Source of the DNA: GCA-020343675 sp964462945
GTDB lineage: Bacteria; Planctomycetota; Phycisphaerae; Sedimentisphaerales; Anaerobacaceae
Assembly: GCA_964462945.1 (NCBI GenBank)
Contig: CAYWZW010000017.1
Span: 12,702 to 76,701, forward strand
Direction of reading: 5' to 3'
DNA length: 64,000 bases
Numbering within the stretch: position 1 is the stretch's first letter; every line of letters starts with the position of its first letter. Positions 35,270-44,767 of the stretch are shown here, in pieces. Under the pieces are notes generated by a model. The model ran no database searches, was not told where the DNA came from, and saw nothing but the letters and a program-made list of their open reading frames with translations. Position numbers and translations under genes: made by a program.

Positions 35270-36577
35270 ATGCCCATTTTTCAATATTCAGCGCTGGATT
35301 CGCAGGGCGTGGAGATAAAAGACGAGATCGAAGCCCTCAGTCAGAAGGAAGCGATCAGCAAGATACGGAATATGGGATATTTTCCCACGAAGGTCCGCGC
35401 TCGTGGTGAGTCGAGGAAGTCCGGCGTGAAAGCGGCGGCCGCGCCCAGGAAAAGACCTGGCGCCGGCGGCAGGGTCAAAGTCAAAGCGATCACGCAATTT
35501 GCCAGACAACTCTCGACGCTCCAGGATGCGGGTCTGCCCATTCTGCGGTCATTGCGGATTCTTGAAGAGCAGCAGCGGTCGGGCGCGTTCAAGAGGATCA
35601 TTGGTTATGTGGCCGATGACATCGAAGGGGGGTCCACGCTTTCCGAAGCGCTGGGCCGATACCCGAGAGCTTTTGACCGGCTGCTGGTCAGCATGGTGGC
35701 CGCGGGCGAGACCGGCGGTGTGCTGGACCTGATTCTGTCACGCGTTGCGGACTTTATGGAAAAGGCCCAGAAACTCAAGGGCCGGGTCAAGAGCGCGATG
35801 ATTTATCCGGCCGTCGTTCTGACCGCGGCGTTTCTTATCCTCCTGGGGCTGATGCTCTTCGTGGTGCCCCAGTTTGAAAACGCCCTTACCGAAATGACGG
35901 AGGGCAAGGAACTGCCGAAGATCACGCAGGTCGTGCTGGGGATCAGCGGCTGGATCGCGATGGGTCCCATCCTCCCCGGCCTGGACATCCGCCTACCCGT
36001 GCTGGGATGGCCGCTCGGGGGGTGGGCGATTCTACTTGCGACGCCGTTTTTAATCATTTTTCTGCTGAAGTCCGCACGCCGATTCCGCACGGGGCGATAT
36101 GTTCTGGACGCCGTCAAATTGAAATTGCCGGTGATGGGCCAGCTCACCAGCAGGGTCTCGGTCACACGCTGGACAAGAACGCTCGGAACACTGATTAGCG
36201 CCGGCGTGCCGATTCTGGATGCCATTAACGTCACACGCGAGACGGCGGGAAACGAGGTGTATGCCAATATGCTCGGCAACGTGCATAACTCCATCCGGCA
36301 GGGTGACACGTTTGCCAGCCCGCTGCGTCAATCCAAAACCGTGGACTTGATTATCTCCAATATGGTCGCCGTCGGGGAGGAAACAGGCGACCTGGACAAG
36401 ATGCTCCTGAAAGTGGCCGACAACTACGATGAGCAGGTTGACGTGCTGGTCGGCTCACTGATGTCGATGCTCGAGCCGCTCATGATTGTCTGCCTTGGCG
36501 GCATGGTGATGACAATCGTTTTGGCCATTTTCTTGCCGATGATATCGATCATTTCAACCCTGAGCTCCGCGGCGTAG
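35270..36577 (+). CDS. gspF: Type II secretion inner-membrane platform protein GspF
   Basis: A 435-aa platform protein that couples the GspE motor to pseudopilin insertion. It has the duplicated T2SSF domain: FARQLSTLQDAGLPILRSLR (about 75-200) and WTRTLGTLISAGVPILDAIN (about 300-420). Three TM segments are seen (AVVLTAAFLILLGLMLFVVP, GWAILLATPFLIIFLL, GGMVMTIVLAIFLPMISII). The N-terminal MPIFQYSALDSQGVEIKDEI matches the family. The start at ATG 35270 has GGAGG eight bases upstream; a GTG at 35255 overlaps that site. Confidence 0.93.
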   Translation: MPIFQYSALDSQGVEIKDEIEALSQKEAISKIRNMGYFPTKVRARGESRKSGVKAAAAPRKRPGAGGRVKVKAITQFARQLSTLQDAGLPILRSLRILEEQQRSGAFKRIIGYVADDIEGGSTLSEALGRYPRAFDRLLVSMVAAGETGGVLDLILSRVADFMEKAQKLKGRVKSAMIYPAVVLTAAFLILLGLMLFVVPQFENALTEMTEGKELPKITQVVLGISGWIAMGPILPGLDIRLPVLGWPLGGWAILLATPFLIIFLLKSARRFRTGRYVLDAVKLKLPVMGQLTSRVSVTRWTRTLGTLISAGVPILDAINVTRETAGNEVYANMLGNVHNSIRQGDTFASPLRQSKTVDLIISNMVAVGEETGDLDKMLLKVADNYDEQVDVLVGSLMSMLEPLMIVCLGGMVMTIVLAIFLPMISIISTLSSAA

Positions 36578-36637
36578 AAACCGTACGAATAAACCGAACG
36601 TTTAATTAAGAAGAAATCGAAGGATAAGGAGAAAAAA

Positions 36638-37540
36638 ATGAAATCGAACGTCAGACAAACCAAAAGAAATGCGGCATTTACCATCGTTGAGCTGCTGACC
36701 GTGATGAGCATTATTGTCATCCTCATCGGTCTTCTCGTGCCGGCGCTGAACCAAGTCAAGCGCTTCGCGTATGGGGTCAAGCAAATGGCGCAGCTCAATA
36801 GCATTGACACGGCAATCGAGCTTTTCAACAGCGAGTTCGACGGCTACCCGGACTCCAGCCCTACAGGCCCCGACGGCGCGCCGTACTGCGGCGCGATGAA
36901 GCTGTGCGAGGCCGTGATGGGCCAGGACCTTCAGGGTTTTCATCAGGATTCGATTTTCAGAAGCGATGGTACCGACGCCACGAAGGTGCTATATCCGGAC
37001 GCTAACACCGTGACTCCAGCGGCGTACAGGGACAATCTGAGCATGAGGAAAGGACCCTACCTGCCACCCGAAAACGCCAATGCCTATCGGCTGCGGGATT
37101 TGTACGCCGATCCCGGACCTTTCAACCCCAGGCATTTTGTCCTGTGCGATGTGTTCCGACGTGTCACGCATCGCGCCACCGGGAAAAAGATCGGGATGCC
37201 TATTCTTTACTACAGGGCCAATACCGCCAACACAAGTCATAATGCCGCCAATCCCGATGATGCCCAGAACATATACAATTACCTTGATAATCAGGCATTA
37301 CTTCTGCTCGGAAAGCCGTGGGACCAGGGGGCTACCGCGAGCATTCCCCACCGGCTTGCCGTCGAGAACGGCCGACAGGGCGTGCGGTTCTACATGAATA
37401 CCAGGAACGACAAAGTGACCACGGCGTCCAGACCTTACCGGGCCGATACCTATATCCTGATTTCCGCCGGATGGGACGGTGAGTACGGCACCCCTGACGA
37501 TATCTGCAATTTTGAATGGAAGTACAGAGAGTTGCCGTAG
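36638..37540 (+). CDS. Prepilin-like protein (GspG-type pseudopilin), 300 aa
   Basis: A 300-aa pseudopilin. The prepilin leader ends A13-F14 in AAFTIVELLTVMSIIVI, with the required Glu18 (+5) but Ala rather than Gly at -1. The hydrophobic helix is followed by a GspG-like globular domain. The end reads ILISAGWDGEYGTPDDICNF, the calcium-binding-style loop of major pseudopilins. It is much longer than a classical GspG (about 140 aa), as is usual in planctomycetes. AAGGAG precedes its ATG. It is paralogous to the next gene. Confidence 0.85.
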   Translation: MKSNVRQTKRNAAFTIVELLTVMSIIVILIGLLVPALNQVKRFAYGVKQMAQLNSIDTAIELFNSEFDGYPDSSPTGPDGAPYCGAMKLCEAVMGQDLQGFHQDSIFRSDGTDATKVLYPDANTVTPAAYRDNLSMRKGPYLPPENANAYRLRDLYADPGPFNPRHFVLCDVFRRVTHRATGKKIGMPILYYRANTANTSHNAANPDDAQNIYNYLDNQALLLLGKPWDQGATASIPHRLAVENGRQGVRFYMNTRNDKVTTASRPYRADTYILISAGWDGEYGTPDDICNFEWKYRELP

Positions 37541-37675
37541 CGAGCTCCTGAGATGCAACCGAGGTTGTGGGTGTACCGACTGTATTGCCGCAGGTTGTGA
37601 GATCATCAACGGCGGTTTTGAAGACGACCGGGAAGTTGTTGCCGCAACCGGTCATGGATATTAAAAGGAGTAGCC

Positions 37676-38551
37676 GTGGAACGTAAAAAGACGGGTTTCA
37701 CAATGGTAGAGCTGCTGGCGGTTCTGGGGATCATAGCCCTGCTGGTCGGGCTGCTTTTGCCGGCTCTCAGTGCGGTGAGAAACATCGCAAAAGAAACAAA
37801 GCAGAAGGCCCAGTTTATCGCCATCGAGTTGGCTCTGACCGCCTTCAAGAACGACTATGGCGATTACCCGCCATCGGACCCCTTCTCTCATGCTGTTGGA
37901 ACCAATGCGAATGACTATTGTGGTGCTCAGAAGCTCGCTGAAGCCCTTTTAGGCTGGGACCTGCTGGGATTTCACCCGAAGTCCGCATGGAGAGCCGATG
38001 GACTGGATGCGGCCGGCGGGCCCGCGACATACGACCCTTTGAAGACGAGAGACCTGGACGGCAACGGCGCCCCGGACACGCTGGACGAAAGAAAGGGTCC
38101 CTATCTCGAGCTTGCAACCACCAGCGCGTTCAAACTGGGCGATGTGTTCAGGCCCTATTCCACCGGCCCGCTGGCGCCGGATACGTACGTGATCTGCGAC
38201 GCATTTCACGCAAAGAGGGTCACCATGATCGATCCGGTGACGGGACGCCCCAGCACCGTTACCGAAAAAGCGGGAGCGCCCGTTCTTTACTACAGGGCCA
38301 AGACCTCCGAGAAGGACATAACCAGAATTTACGATGTATTGGACAATGCTGCCCTTGTTGAGGCGAAACAGCAGGCCGACAACAGAGTGCATCCGCTGGC
38401 CGACCCGGCATTTTTCTATGAGAAGTATATCAGAAATCCGAAAATAACCGCGAGGCCCTGGCCCTACAGGAGTGATTCTTACATATTGATTTCAGCGGGG
38501 TCGGACGGTCTTTATGGGACAGGCGACGATATTTGCAATTTCGGCAACTAA
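37676..38551 (+). CDS. Prepilin-like protein (GspG-type pseudopilin), 291 aa
   Basis: A 291-aa pseudopilin that starts with GTG, supported by AAGGAG five bases upstream. The leader MERKKTG is cleaved before FTMVELLAVLGIIALLVGLL. The globular part parallels the previous gene: NDYCGAQKLAEALLGWDLLG versus PYCGAMKLCEAVMGQDLQGF, and the same ILISAGSDGLYGTGDDICNF end. The two are clear tandem duplicates with diverged middles. It probably forms part of the pseudopilus shaft or a specialised subunit. Confidence 0.85.
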   Translation: MERKKTGFTMVELLAVLGIIALLVGLLLPALSAVRNIAKETKQKAQFIAIELALTAFKNDYGDYPPSDPFSHAVGTNANDYCGAQKLAEALLGWDLLGFHPKSAWRADGLDAAGGPATYDPLKTRDLDGNGAPDTLDERKGPYLELATTSAFKLGDVFRPYSTGPLAPDTYVICDAFHAKRVTMIDPVTGRPSTVTEKAGAPVLYYRAKTSEKDITRIYDVLDNAALVEAKQQADNRVHPLADPAFFYEKYIRNPKITARPWPYRSDSYILISAGSDGLYGTGDDICNFGN

Positions 38552-38684
38552 GTCCCCGGCGACAATTTGCCCGCCCGGCGGCCTGTCATTCTGAGCCACG
38601 CGAAGTATCCGGCGAATTCAGGAAAAGCAGACCATCCGCCGTGCTCAGCGCGACGTGAAGGTTCTGATTGAGCGAGCCAAGACT

Positions 38685-39179
38685 ATGAGAACTCGCAAAT
38701 ACAAGCACGGCATGAGCCTTGTCGAGATGTTGATCGTCGTGGCGGTCATTGCACTGTTAGCGACAATGGTCATCGGCGTCGCCAGCCGGATCGACACTCA
38801 AGCCAAAGAAAGGGGCGTCGAGTCTATCTTTGTGTTGCTGGATAGCGCGCTGCAGGAGTACCGCGAATTCACGGGCCGCTTTCCTGAGCAGACCGAGAAG
38901 AATTACGCAAACGCCGCCGTGCATTCCGAGTACCTCTATAAGGAGCTTCAATCGGTGCCCGGCGCGCAGAAGATCCTCGAGCGAATCGACGAGTCTCTCA
39001 TTAAGAACCAGTACAGTCCGGCTGGCGTGCCTTCGGCTCAAACGCCGCCCGAGATATACGACCCGTGGGGAACCGTCTTGGATTACCAATACGTCGCCGG
39101 CGATAATTTCCCTCGTTTGATATCGGCCGGGCCCGACAAGAAATTCGGCACGGCTGATGATATGGACAGCAGAAAATGA
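38685..39179 (+). CDS. Prepilin-like protein, 164 aa
   Basis: A 164-aa pseudopilin: leader MRTRKYKHG then MSLVEMLIVVAVIALLATMV, with Glu at +5. The C-terminal RLISAGPDKKFGTADDMDSR has the same D-D calcium-type loop as the GspG-like genes. Its length is nearest to classical GspG. The ATG at 38685 keeps a short, basic leader; an upstream GTG at 38655 would lengthen it. It overlaps the next gene by four bases (ATGA). Confidence 0.82.
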   Translation: MRTRKYKHGMSLVEMLIVVAVIALLATMVIGVASRIDTQAKERGVESIFVLLDSALQEYREFTGRFPEQTEKNYANAAVHSEYLYKELQSVPGAQKILERIDESLIKNQYSPAGVPSAQTPPEIYDPWGTVLDYQYVAGDNFPRLISAGPDKKFGTADDMDSRK

Positions 39180-40015
39180 CAACGAAGTCCAGACAATCCG
39201 GTCTTACCATGACTGAGATGGTGCTCGTGGTTGCAACCATAGCGCTGCTTCTGAGTCTGGGATTGCCGGCTGTCCGTATTCTGGTTCATTCATTCGAGTC
39301 CGGCAGCGGGGCAACGAGCATGATCAGCGCCGCCCTGTCCGGTGCCCGTGCCATCGCCGCCAGAGACCAACGCTACGCCGGCGTACGCTTCCAGCAGGAT
39401 TCGACCGGCAGCCAGTACATGATCTTTATCGTGCACGACTTTGAGAAGACAGGTTTAAGCTCGGGTTTCCGGGCGGTTGAAGGTCTCAAGCCGATCAAGC
39501 TGCCCGCCAGCTCAGGCATCATGGATCTGATGGTCAGAACAAATCACGGTGCCAGTCCGGTGGGGGCGGCAGACCCGCTCGATGAGCCTCTCAAGGTGCA
39601 GTACCTCGACGACTCGAATCCGGCGAACCGCGGGCCGGATGGAAAGAATCAATACGTCCGGGACACATCCACTCTCTCGATTGTTTTCTCGCCGAGCGGC
39701 AAGCTCGTGGTCCGCCCTGTCAGGGTCAGAAACCGGGACGGAATTTACCGTCCGGACAACACAGTTGCCAACAAGACCTCCATGGACGATATCTTTAATT
39801 CTCCCGAGAACATTCTTAATTCCGGCGTGGGCATGTTCGTCCAGGATGATTATGCCGAGCTGGGGTTAGGCGCCGAACCGAGCCGAAACAGATTTGTTAT
39901 CTATGATGGAACCCAGTTTGACAAATTAGGTGCACAGGGAAGATTCGACTATCTAAGTCGTCTGGAAGCGGTCTATATAAACGCCTACACGGGGACGATG
40001 ATCTCGCCGGATTGA
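39176..40015 (+). CDS. Prepilin-like protein (GspH-type), 279 aa
   Basis: A 279-aa pseudopilin: leader MTTKSRQSG then LTMTEMVLVVATIALLLSLG, with Glu at +5. The globular part opens with ALSGARAIAARDQRYAGVRF. That is the typical GspH/FimT pattern, in which the first strand after the helix follows an S-x-A-R-x-x-A motif. A minor tip or shaft subunit is likely. Translationally coupled to the preceding gene. Confidence 0.82.
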   Translation: MTTKSRQSGLTMTEMVLVVATIALLLSLGLPAVRILVHSFESGSGATSMISAALSGARAIAARDQRYAGVRFQQDSTGSQYMIFIVHDFEKTGLSSGFRAVEGLKPIKLPASSGIMDLMVRTNHGASPVGAADPLDEPLKVQYLDDSNPANRGPDGKNQYVRDTSTLSIVFSPSGKLVVRPVRVRNRDGIYRPDNTVANKTSMDDIFNSPENILNSGVGMFVQDDYAELGLGAEPSRNRFVIYDGTQFDKLGAQGRFDYLSRLEAVYINAYTGTMISPD

Positions 40016-40022
40016 CAGGTCC

Positions 40023-40748
40023 ATGATAAAGAAGCCGCAACATGATGGTTTTTCTCTTACCGAGGTTCTGCTGGCCGTCGCCACGCTGGCCATTGGAATG
40101 ATGTTTATCGGCGGGACCTTCTTCACCGGTATTCATTTTGCCACAATCGCCACGGAGCGAAGCATCGCGGCAGTAGTTGCCGACGAAGCCTTTGCAAAGA
40201 TCAGGTTGTACGGCATCAATTTGACCGACGCGCGTCTGGCAACGGACCGGCTCGCCTCGTTCGAGGCGCTGAATCCCATCGCCTCCGACGAATTCGCTTA
40301 TCCTTCTACAAAGACCTCGGGCGAGAAGCAATACTGCTGGTCTGCTCTGTGCAGGCCCGTGGCTTCCGGGCCGAATAACCGGCTTGTCCAGGTGACCGTC
40401 TTTGCCAGCAGGAAGGTCAGCAGCAGCACCACGTATCCGGGCGGGGCGACCAGGCCGGCTCCCGTTCAGGTGAGCGTCTCGGCTGTCAGCGGCCCCGGCA
40501 ATCAAAATAGACTTGCGATAACGGCACCCGGCGAGCAGGCCTTCATCGACGGCGGCTCCACGATCATGGATAACCGGACCGGCCGGCTGTACCGCGTTGT
40601 GCAGCGCGACCCCGACGCACCCGACACCATCGTGCTCGACAGGGTATGGCAGGGCGCTGCAACGGATTCAGTGTGGGTGGTTCCGCCCCCCGTCGGCGGC
40701 GGCAGATATCCCTGCATAGCAGTCTATCAGAAGCTGATACGTTTTTAG
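40023..40748 (+). CDS. Prepilin-like protein (GspI/PilV-type), 241 aa
   Basis: A 241-aa minor pseudopilin: leader MIKKPQHDG then FSLTEVLLAVATLAIGMMFI, with Glu at +5. The L-T-E-V-L-L-A-V-A-x-L-A-I-G-M pattern is characteristic of GspI/PilV-type proteins. It starts seven bases after the preceding stop and would sit at the pseudopilus tip with the J- and K-like proteins. Confidence 0.82.
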   Translation: MIKKPQHDGFSLTEVLLAVATLAIGMMFIGGTFFTGIHFATIATERSIAAVVADEAFAKIRLYGINLTDARLATDRLASFEALNPIASDEFAYPSTKTSGEKQYCWSALCRPVASGPNNRLVQVTVFASRKVSSSTTYPGGATRPAPVQVSVSAVSGPGNQNRLAITAPGEQAFIDGGSTIMDNRTGRLYRVVQRDPDAPDTIVLDRVWQGAATDSVWVVPPPVGGGRYPCIAVYQKLIRF

Positions 40749-40753
40749 TTCAT

Positions 40754-41818
40754 ATGAACAACGAACAACGAACAACGAACGGTTTTACGCTCATCGAGTT
40801 GATGGTGGCTATTGGAATTCTGGCCATCGTTCTGTCTTTTGCGAGCGTCATCTTCAAAGTCAGCATTGGCGCCCATCGCACGGCCATGGCGAACGCTGAA
40901 ATCATGCAGAAACTGCGAGCCATCACCAACCAGCTCAACGCCGACTTCAAGGGCCTCGACAAGGACGGCGAAATCTTCGTGGCCTGGGTTGCCAAGCCCC
41001 TGCCGGCGACGGCCGGCTATGAGGATAACGACTCTGACGGATACGAGAGATTCGATCGCATTATGTTCTTCGCAAACGGCGATTTCCAGTCCTATGGGGT
41101 CAGCCCGATGATTCGCGGCAACATGGCATGGGTCTGCTACATGATTGCTCGCAAAGGCCAAACAAGAGCCGAAGGGCAGGACCGGGCCGAACGAGTGCTC
41201 GCCAGAACCCAGCATATCCTGACGGCCGATCCGGCGCTGCCCGGCTTCCTGGACCCGAACAGCTTCACCGGCCCGCAATGGTTCCAGTGGAACAACCTCT
41301 ATGAATATGACAAGATATCCTGCGAGGCATGGAAGAGGATTCCCTGGGCGAACAAGCAGGACATGCTGTCCGTGATTACCGATATCAAGGTCGGGACCAG
41401 CGCCGTCAGCGACCAGGTCAAAGGCGCCATGGTGGACCCGGCGGACGCCAATTCGATTCACATGCTCTTGTGTGAAGGCGTGGGCGAGTTCAAGATTCAA
41501 AGCTGGTACGATGCACAGCAGAAATGGATTCCGGAGGTTGACCCGGATGGCGACGGGAATCCCAATAATGACACGCATTTCTACCTGATGGACCCCACTG
41601 ACCCCAATACCGTGCCGGGTGTCCTGTATCCTTATCCGCCTTACGGCGGGGTCGCCATCAACCATATCAGCTACCCGAGAGACCAGGTCGATAGGGCCCA
41701 TTTTGACGCGATCCCGGGACTTGGACGCGCGCTGAAGTTTACTTTCACGCTCTTCGATTCTAAAGGAATTATAGCGCAAGGCAGAACCTTTACGCACATT
41801 GTTTACATAGGCAATTGA
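40754..41818 (+). CDS. Prepilin-like protein (GspJ-type), 354 aa
   Basis: A 354-aa minor pseudopilin: leader MNNEQRTTNG then FTLIELMVAIGILAIVLSFA. The body begins MQKLRAITNQLNADFKGLDK, as in GspJ proteins, and ends KFTFTLFDSKGIIAQGRTFT. The start is set at ATG 40754, five bases after the preceding stop. The leader is encoded by three copies of the 7-bp repeat AACAACG (40757-40777). A longer ORF starting at 40646 runs inside the previous gene and is rejected. Confidence 0.85.
   Translation: MNNEQRTTNGFTLIELMVAIGILAIVLSFASVIFKVSIGAHRTAMANAEIMQKLRAITNQLNADFKGLDKDGEIFVAWVAKPLPATAGYEDNDSDGYERFDRIMFFANGDFQSYGVSPMIRGNMAWVCYMIARKGQTRAEGQDRAERVLARTQHILTADPALPGFLDPNSFTGPQWFQWNNLYEYDKISCEAWKRIPWANKQDMLSVITDIKVGTSAVSDQVKGAMVDPADANSIHMLLCEGVGEFKIQSWYDAQQKWIPEVDPDGDGNPNNDTHFYLMDPTDPNTVPGVLYPYPPYGGVAINHISYPRDQVDRAHFDAIPGLGRALKFTFTLFDSKGIIAQGRTFTHIVYIGN
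40757..40777. repeat. Three tandem AACAACG heptamers directly after the start codon
   Basis: Copies at 40757-40763, 40764-40770 and 40771-40777, followed by a partial AAC. The unit is 7 bp, so gain or loss of one copy shifts the reading frame of the GspJ-like prepilin. Confidence 0.8.
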
Positions 41819-41828
41819 GTTGCTGAAA

Positions 41829-44351
41829 ATGAAAACGGCAGACAAGAAACTCGCAGCAGACGCACTTTCCGGCGGCTCCGCCCTCATCCTGGCGGTGGTC
41901 CTGACCAGCTTGCTGGCCATCGTGGGCGTGCTGTTTGTCATAGCGTCCCGTGTGGATAACATGGCAACATCGGCCGTCTCGGAAACCAAGGAGCTGGACT
42001 TCGCCGTCGAAACGGTCGTGGCCGAGATATCGCGGGAGCTGGTCTTGGACGTCCCCGGTGTGGCCGGTCAGGAGTACGGCGACTATCCTGATGCCAATGA
42101 CATCTGGCTGGCGGCCCTTGAGCCTTATCAGTCGGGCGGCAACTATTACCGGCGGCAGATAAGTGACCTGTACAACAACCTGGACCCGAATTTGCAGGCT
42201 GTAGTTGTCCCGGACCGTCAGGATGCCGGCGTTATGGGTGAGGCCGTAGCCGCAGATGCCGATGGCGACGGTGTGGCCGATTCGCGATGGGCCATTATAC
42301 CGGACATAAGCAGCACCAAAGGCAAACCCATCTACGCCGCCATCAGAATTGTCGATAACGGGGCCATGCTGAACGCCAATACGGCTTTCAAGTTCTATCC
42401 GGGCGATCCGAACACGACCATATTGGCCCTGGGCGGCTCCAGCCAATTGCAGATAAACCTCATGGCCGTAGCCGGCGCACCGGGACAACCCCCCGCCGCA
42501 GCGGATGAGACGAATCTGCTTATGGCCAGGGCAAATTCAGGCGCCGGCGTTGACCCGTTCAATCTGCGCGCGTACGAGCAGAATGTAATTTGGCGTTACG
42601 ACGAGCCCAACGGGCCTTACACGCCCTTCGATATTTCCGATGAGCTGGAGCTTCGTTACAGATTCCTGTTGAATCACAGCGACATCGACACGCGCCTGGA
42701 GCAATGGGGAGGACACTTCAGGAGCAATGCACTGTCCACGCCCATCACCTCCGCCGGAGGACCGCTGGACGCCTGGTTCCAAAGAGCCGGCGACAGCAGC
42801 GGCCTGGACCCGAATTACGCGTATCGACATGTCACCACCACCCACAATATGGATCGGATCATCAATCCCGCCGGGCAGACCTTGAACGGCGGAAAGATGA
42901 TCAACGTCAATATCGCCGATGAGAATCTGCTGTATGAGGCGATACGGGAAGCCCTGCAGGGCATCGACCCCAACCTTGCACGCGGCGACGGGCTGGCCGC
43001 CCAATTAGCGGTCAATATCGTCGATCTTCGCGATCACAATACAGACGTGACCGTTCTGCCGGCGGGCGCCACCACGTACTACGGCTTCGAGGCCCAGCCG
43101 TTCATCAGCGAGATAGGCTTCAGGATCAGCCGGACGAGCGCGGACGTTCCGGCGAATAACTATTTTGCGGTCGAGCTTTACAATCCATTCGACACGGATA
43201 TTCCGCTGGGCTCTTTCAGGCTGGAGCTCCGCCGCCAAACCGGCGAAGTCGTCGGCACGATCAACCTGGCGGGCTACGCAATAGCGGATGGGAGCCGATT
43301 TGTAATCACCAACGGCGCTGCGGCCTCAAGTGCTTTTGGCGTCTCGGGTTTAATGTCCACCGGCGGCGGCAAAGAAGACCCCGGTTTGGTCCTGGCGGTA
43401 TATAATCGTGTTGCGAATTCGGACCCGCCTGCGTATGCGTTAAGAGAGAGATACGACCTCTGGCTTCTGAGGAGGATATCCGTTTCAGACATCTATCTCG
43501 ACCGGCAGCAAACGGCAGATTCCTGGTTCACTTGGGATAGTGCTGCGAATGTTTCGCAGTCCTACGGCCGGGCAGACAACAATTGGAATGTCGTGTACCA
43601 GAATTTGACAGCCGCGAGCAACACATTGGGCAACGCGAACGGACTAAACGGAACGCGAAAGAACTACAACTTCTACGATTTTGCAAATGCCATGGGCTCC
43701 TTTGTGTCGGTGGGTGACATAGCAAGGGCGTTTATCGTGGCGCCGAGCCCTGACCCATGCGATATGATTGGCGTGACGCTTGCCCCGGAGCCCCCGGAAG
43801 AGCAGGTCCGGCTCGATTTGCGGAATCCCGCGTTTGCAAAAATCTTTCAATATCTGACGGTCATCGACCCGGCCGAGCACGGCCACCCACGGGAGGAGAC
43901 CCGGGTAAAAGGCCGAGTCAATATCAATACGGCCCCATCGTTTGTGATCGCCCAGTTGCCCTGGATGGAGCTTCAAATTGCCCAGGCGATAGTAACGTAT
44001 CGAGACGCGATAGCGGGAGCTTTTGAAAGTACGGCTGCGCTGATGCAGGTTCCCGAGATGGGTTACTATGCGCTGGACCCGGCGTACGCCGCCGTCGATT
44101 TGGACCGGCTGCCCGATCTTACGCCCAGCGACGGAGCGGTGAGCGACTTTGAGGAACGGGACGTCATTTTCGCACGGATCAGCAATATCGTCACCGTGCG
44201 AAGCGACGTCTTCACTGCCTACATTCTCGTTCGTATCGGCGCCGACGGCCCGCAGAAAAGGGTCTTAGCCATACTCGACAGAAGCCAGGTGACATCCCCC
44301 GGCGACAAAGTGAAAATCGTCGCCTTGCACGCGGTCCCCGACCCAAGGTAG
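41829..44351 (+). CDS. gspK: Type II secretion minor pseudopilin GspK-like protein
   Basis: An 840-aa protein. The N-terminal segment GGSALILAVVLTSLLAIVGV is the GspK-type leader and helix, which lacks the +5 Glu. A T2SSK helical domain lies in the last third, with VKGRVNINTAPSFVIAQLPW and IAQAIVTYRDAIAGAFESTA, a helix-hairpin-helix pattern. Classical GspK is about 320 aa. The enlargement here comes from long inserts, including a lamin-tail-like beta domain (ISEIGFRISRTSADVPANNY, FAVELYNPFDTDIPLGSFRL). It should cap the pseudopilus tip. ATG 41829 is preferred over TTG 41820; both are weakly supported. No secretin or GspC/L/M gene lies in this window. Confidence 0.82.
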   Translation: MKTADKKLAADALSGGSALILAVVLTSLLAIVGVLFVIASRVDNMATSAVSETKELDFAVETVVAEISRELVLDVPGVAGQEYGDYPDANDIWLAALEPYQSGGNYYRRQISDLYNNLDPNLQAVVVPDRQDAGVMGEAVAADADGDGVADSRWAIIPDISSTKGKPIYAAIRIVDNGAMLNANTAFKFYPGDPNTTILALGGSSQLQINLMAVAGAPGQPPAAADETNLLMARANSGAGVDPFNLRAYEQNVIWRYDEPNGPYTPFDISDELELRYRFLLNHSDIDTRLEQWGGHFRSNALSTPITSAGGPLDAWFQRAGDSSGLDPNYAYRHVTTTHNMDRIINPAGQTLNGGKMINVNIADENLLYEAIREALQGIDPNLARGDGLAAQLAVNIVDLRDHNTDVTVLPAGATTYYGFEAQPFISEIGFRISRTSADVPANNYFAVELYNPFDTDIPLGSFRLELRRQTGEVVGTINLAGYAIADGSRFVITNGAAASSAFGVSGLMSTGGGKEDPGLVLAVYNRVANSDPPAYALRERYDLWLLRRISVSDIYLDRQQTADSWFTWDSAANVSQSYGRADNNWNVVYQNLTAASNTLGNANGLNGTRKNYNFYDFANAMGSFVSVGDIARAFIVAPSPDPCDMIGVTLAPEPPEEQVRLDLRNPAFAKIFQYLTVIDPAEHGHPREETRVKGRVNINTAPSFVIAQLPWMELQIAQAIVTYRDAIAGAFESTAALMQVPEMGYYALDPAYAAVDLDRLPDLTPSDGAVSDFEERDVIFARISNIVTVRSDVFTAYILVRIGADGPQKRVLAILDRSQVTSPGDKVKIVALHAVPDPR

Positions 44352-44379
44352 AAGATTTTCGATTGCCGATTGCCGATTT
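44352..44379. repeat. Left inverted repeat flanking the four-helix-bundle gene
   Basis: This repeat starts AAGATTTTCGATTGCC and continues GATTGCCGATTT. It matches, in inverted orientation, the right repeat at 44768-44810, which reads AAGATTTTCGG then TTTTCGATTGCCGATT on the minus strand. Both are built of a GATTGCC/GATTGGC unit repeated two or three times. Confidence 0.75.
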
Positions 44380-44727
44380 CAGCTCTTGTGCTTTGCGGTT
44401 TGACGGGACTTGGCCATAATCGCGGTCAGCTCATCAGCCTCGGCATGCAATCCTGCCACCTGTCTTGACGATTTTAGCTTCAACAAGCATCTCAAGCCAG
44501 TATGCCGATTCATCAGCTTCTTCTTCGACTGTTCCAAGTTTAGCAATGAATTCTGCTTTCGACCTGCCACGGCACGCAGCGCGGTAATTTGCGCCCACCG
44601 ACGTCCCACAACGTAGTAATTGACCACCTGTCGTTGTAGCGGTCTTGGTGTTCGGAAGGCTCTCTACGAGCCGGATCACTCGAAGACCAAATTGCTTCGT
44701 TCTATTCTTTAGTTCATCAGGGGTCAT
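44379..44727 (-). pseudogene. Four-helix-bundle (23S rRNA intervening-sequence type) protein, frameshifted
   Basis: From ATG 44727 the frame encodes MTPDELKNRTKQFGLRVIRL, then GGQLLRCGTSVGANYRAACR and KAEFIAKLGTVEEEADESAY. This is the family signature of the four-helix-bundle proteins found in 23S rRNA intervening sequences and related to bAvd. The frame ends prematurely at 44434 after KTGGRIACRG. The expected end, VAGLHAEADELTAIMAKSRQ then TAKHKS, is in another frame ending at 44379. A small indel near 44460 is therefore inferred. The gene is framed by inverted repeats at 44352-44379 and 44768-44810, the latter touching the stop codon of the next gene. Confidence 0.8.
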
Positions 44728-44767
44728 GGGCTTGAATTCTCCTGCTGGATTATGGTTTCTTCTGTTT

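Noticed and set aside
40745..41989. 414-codon ORF antisense to the GspJ- and GspK-like genes
   Set aside because: The opposite strand encodes recognisable pseudopilins in an operon; the antisense frame has no motif.
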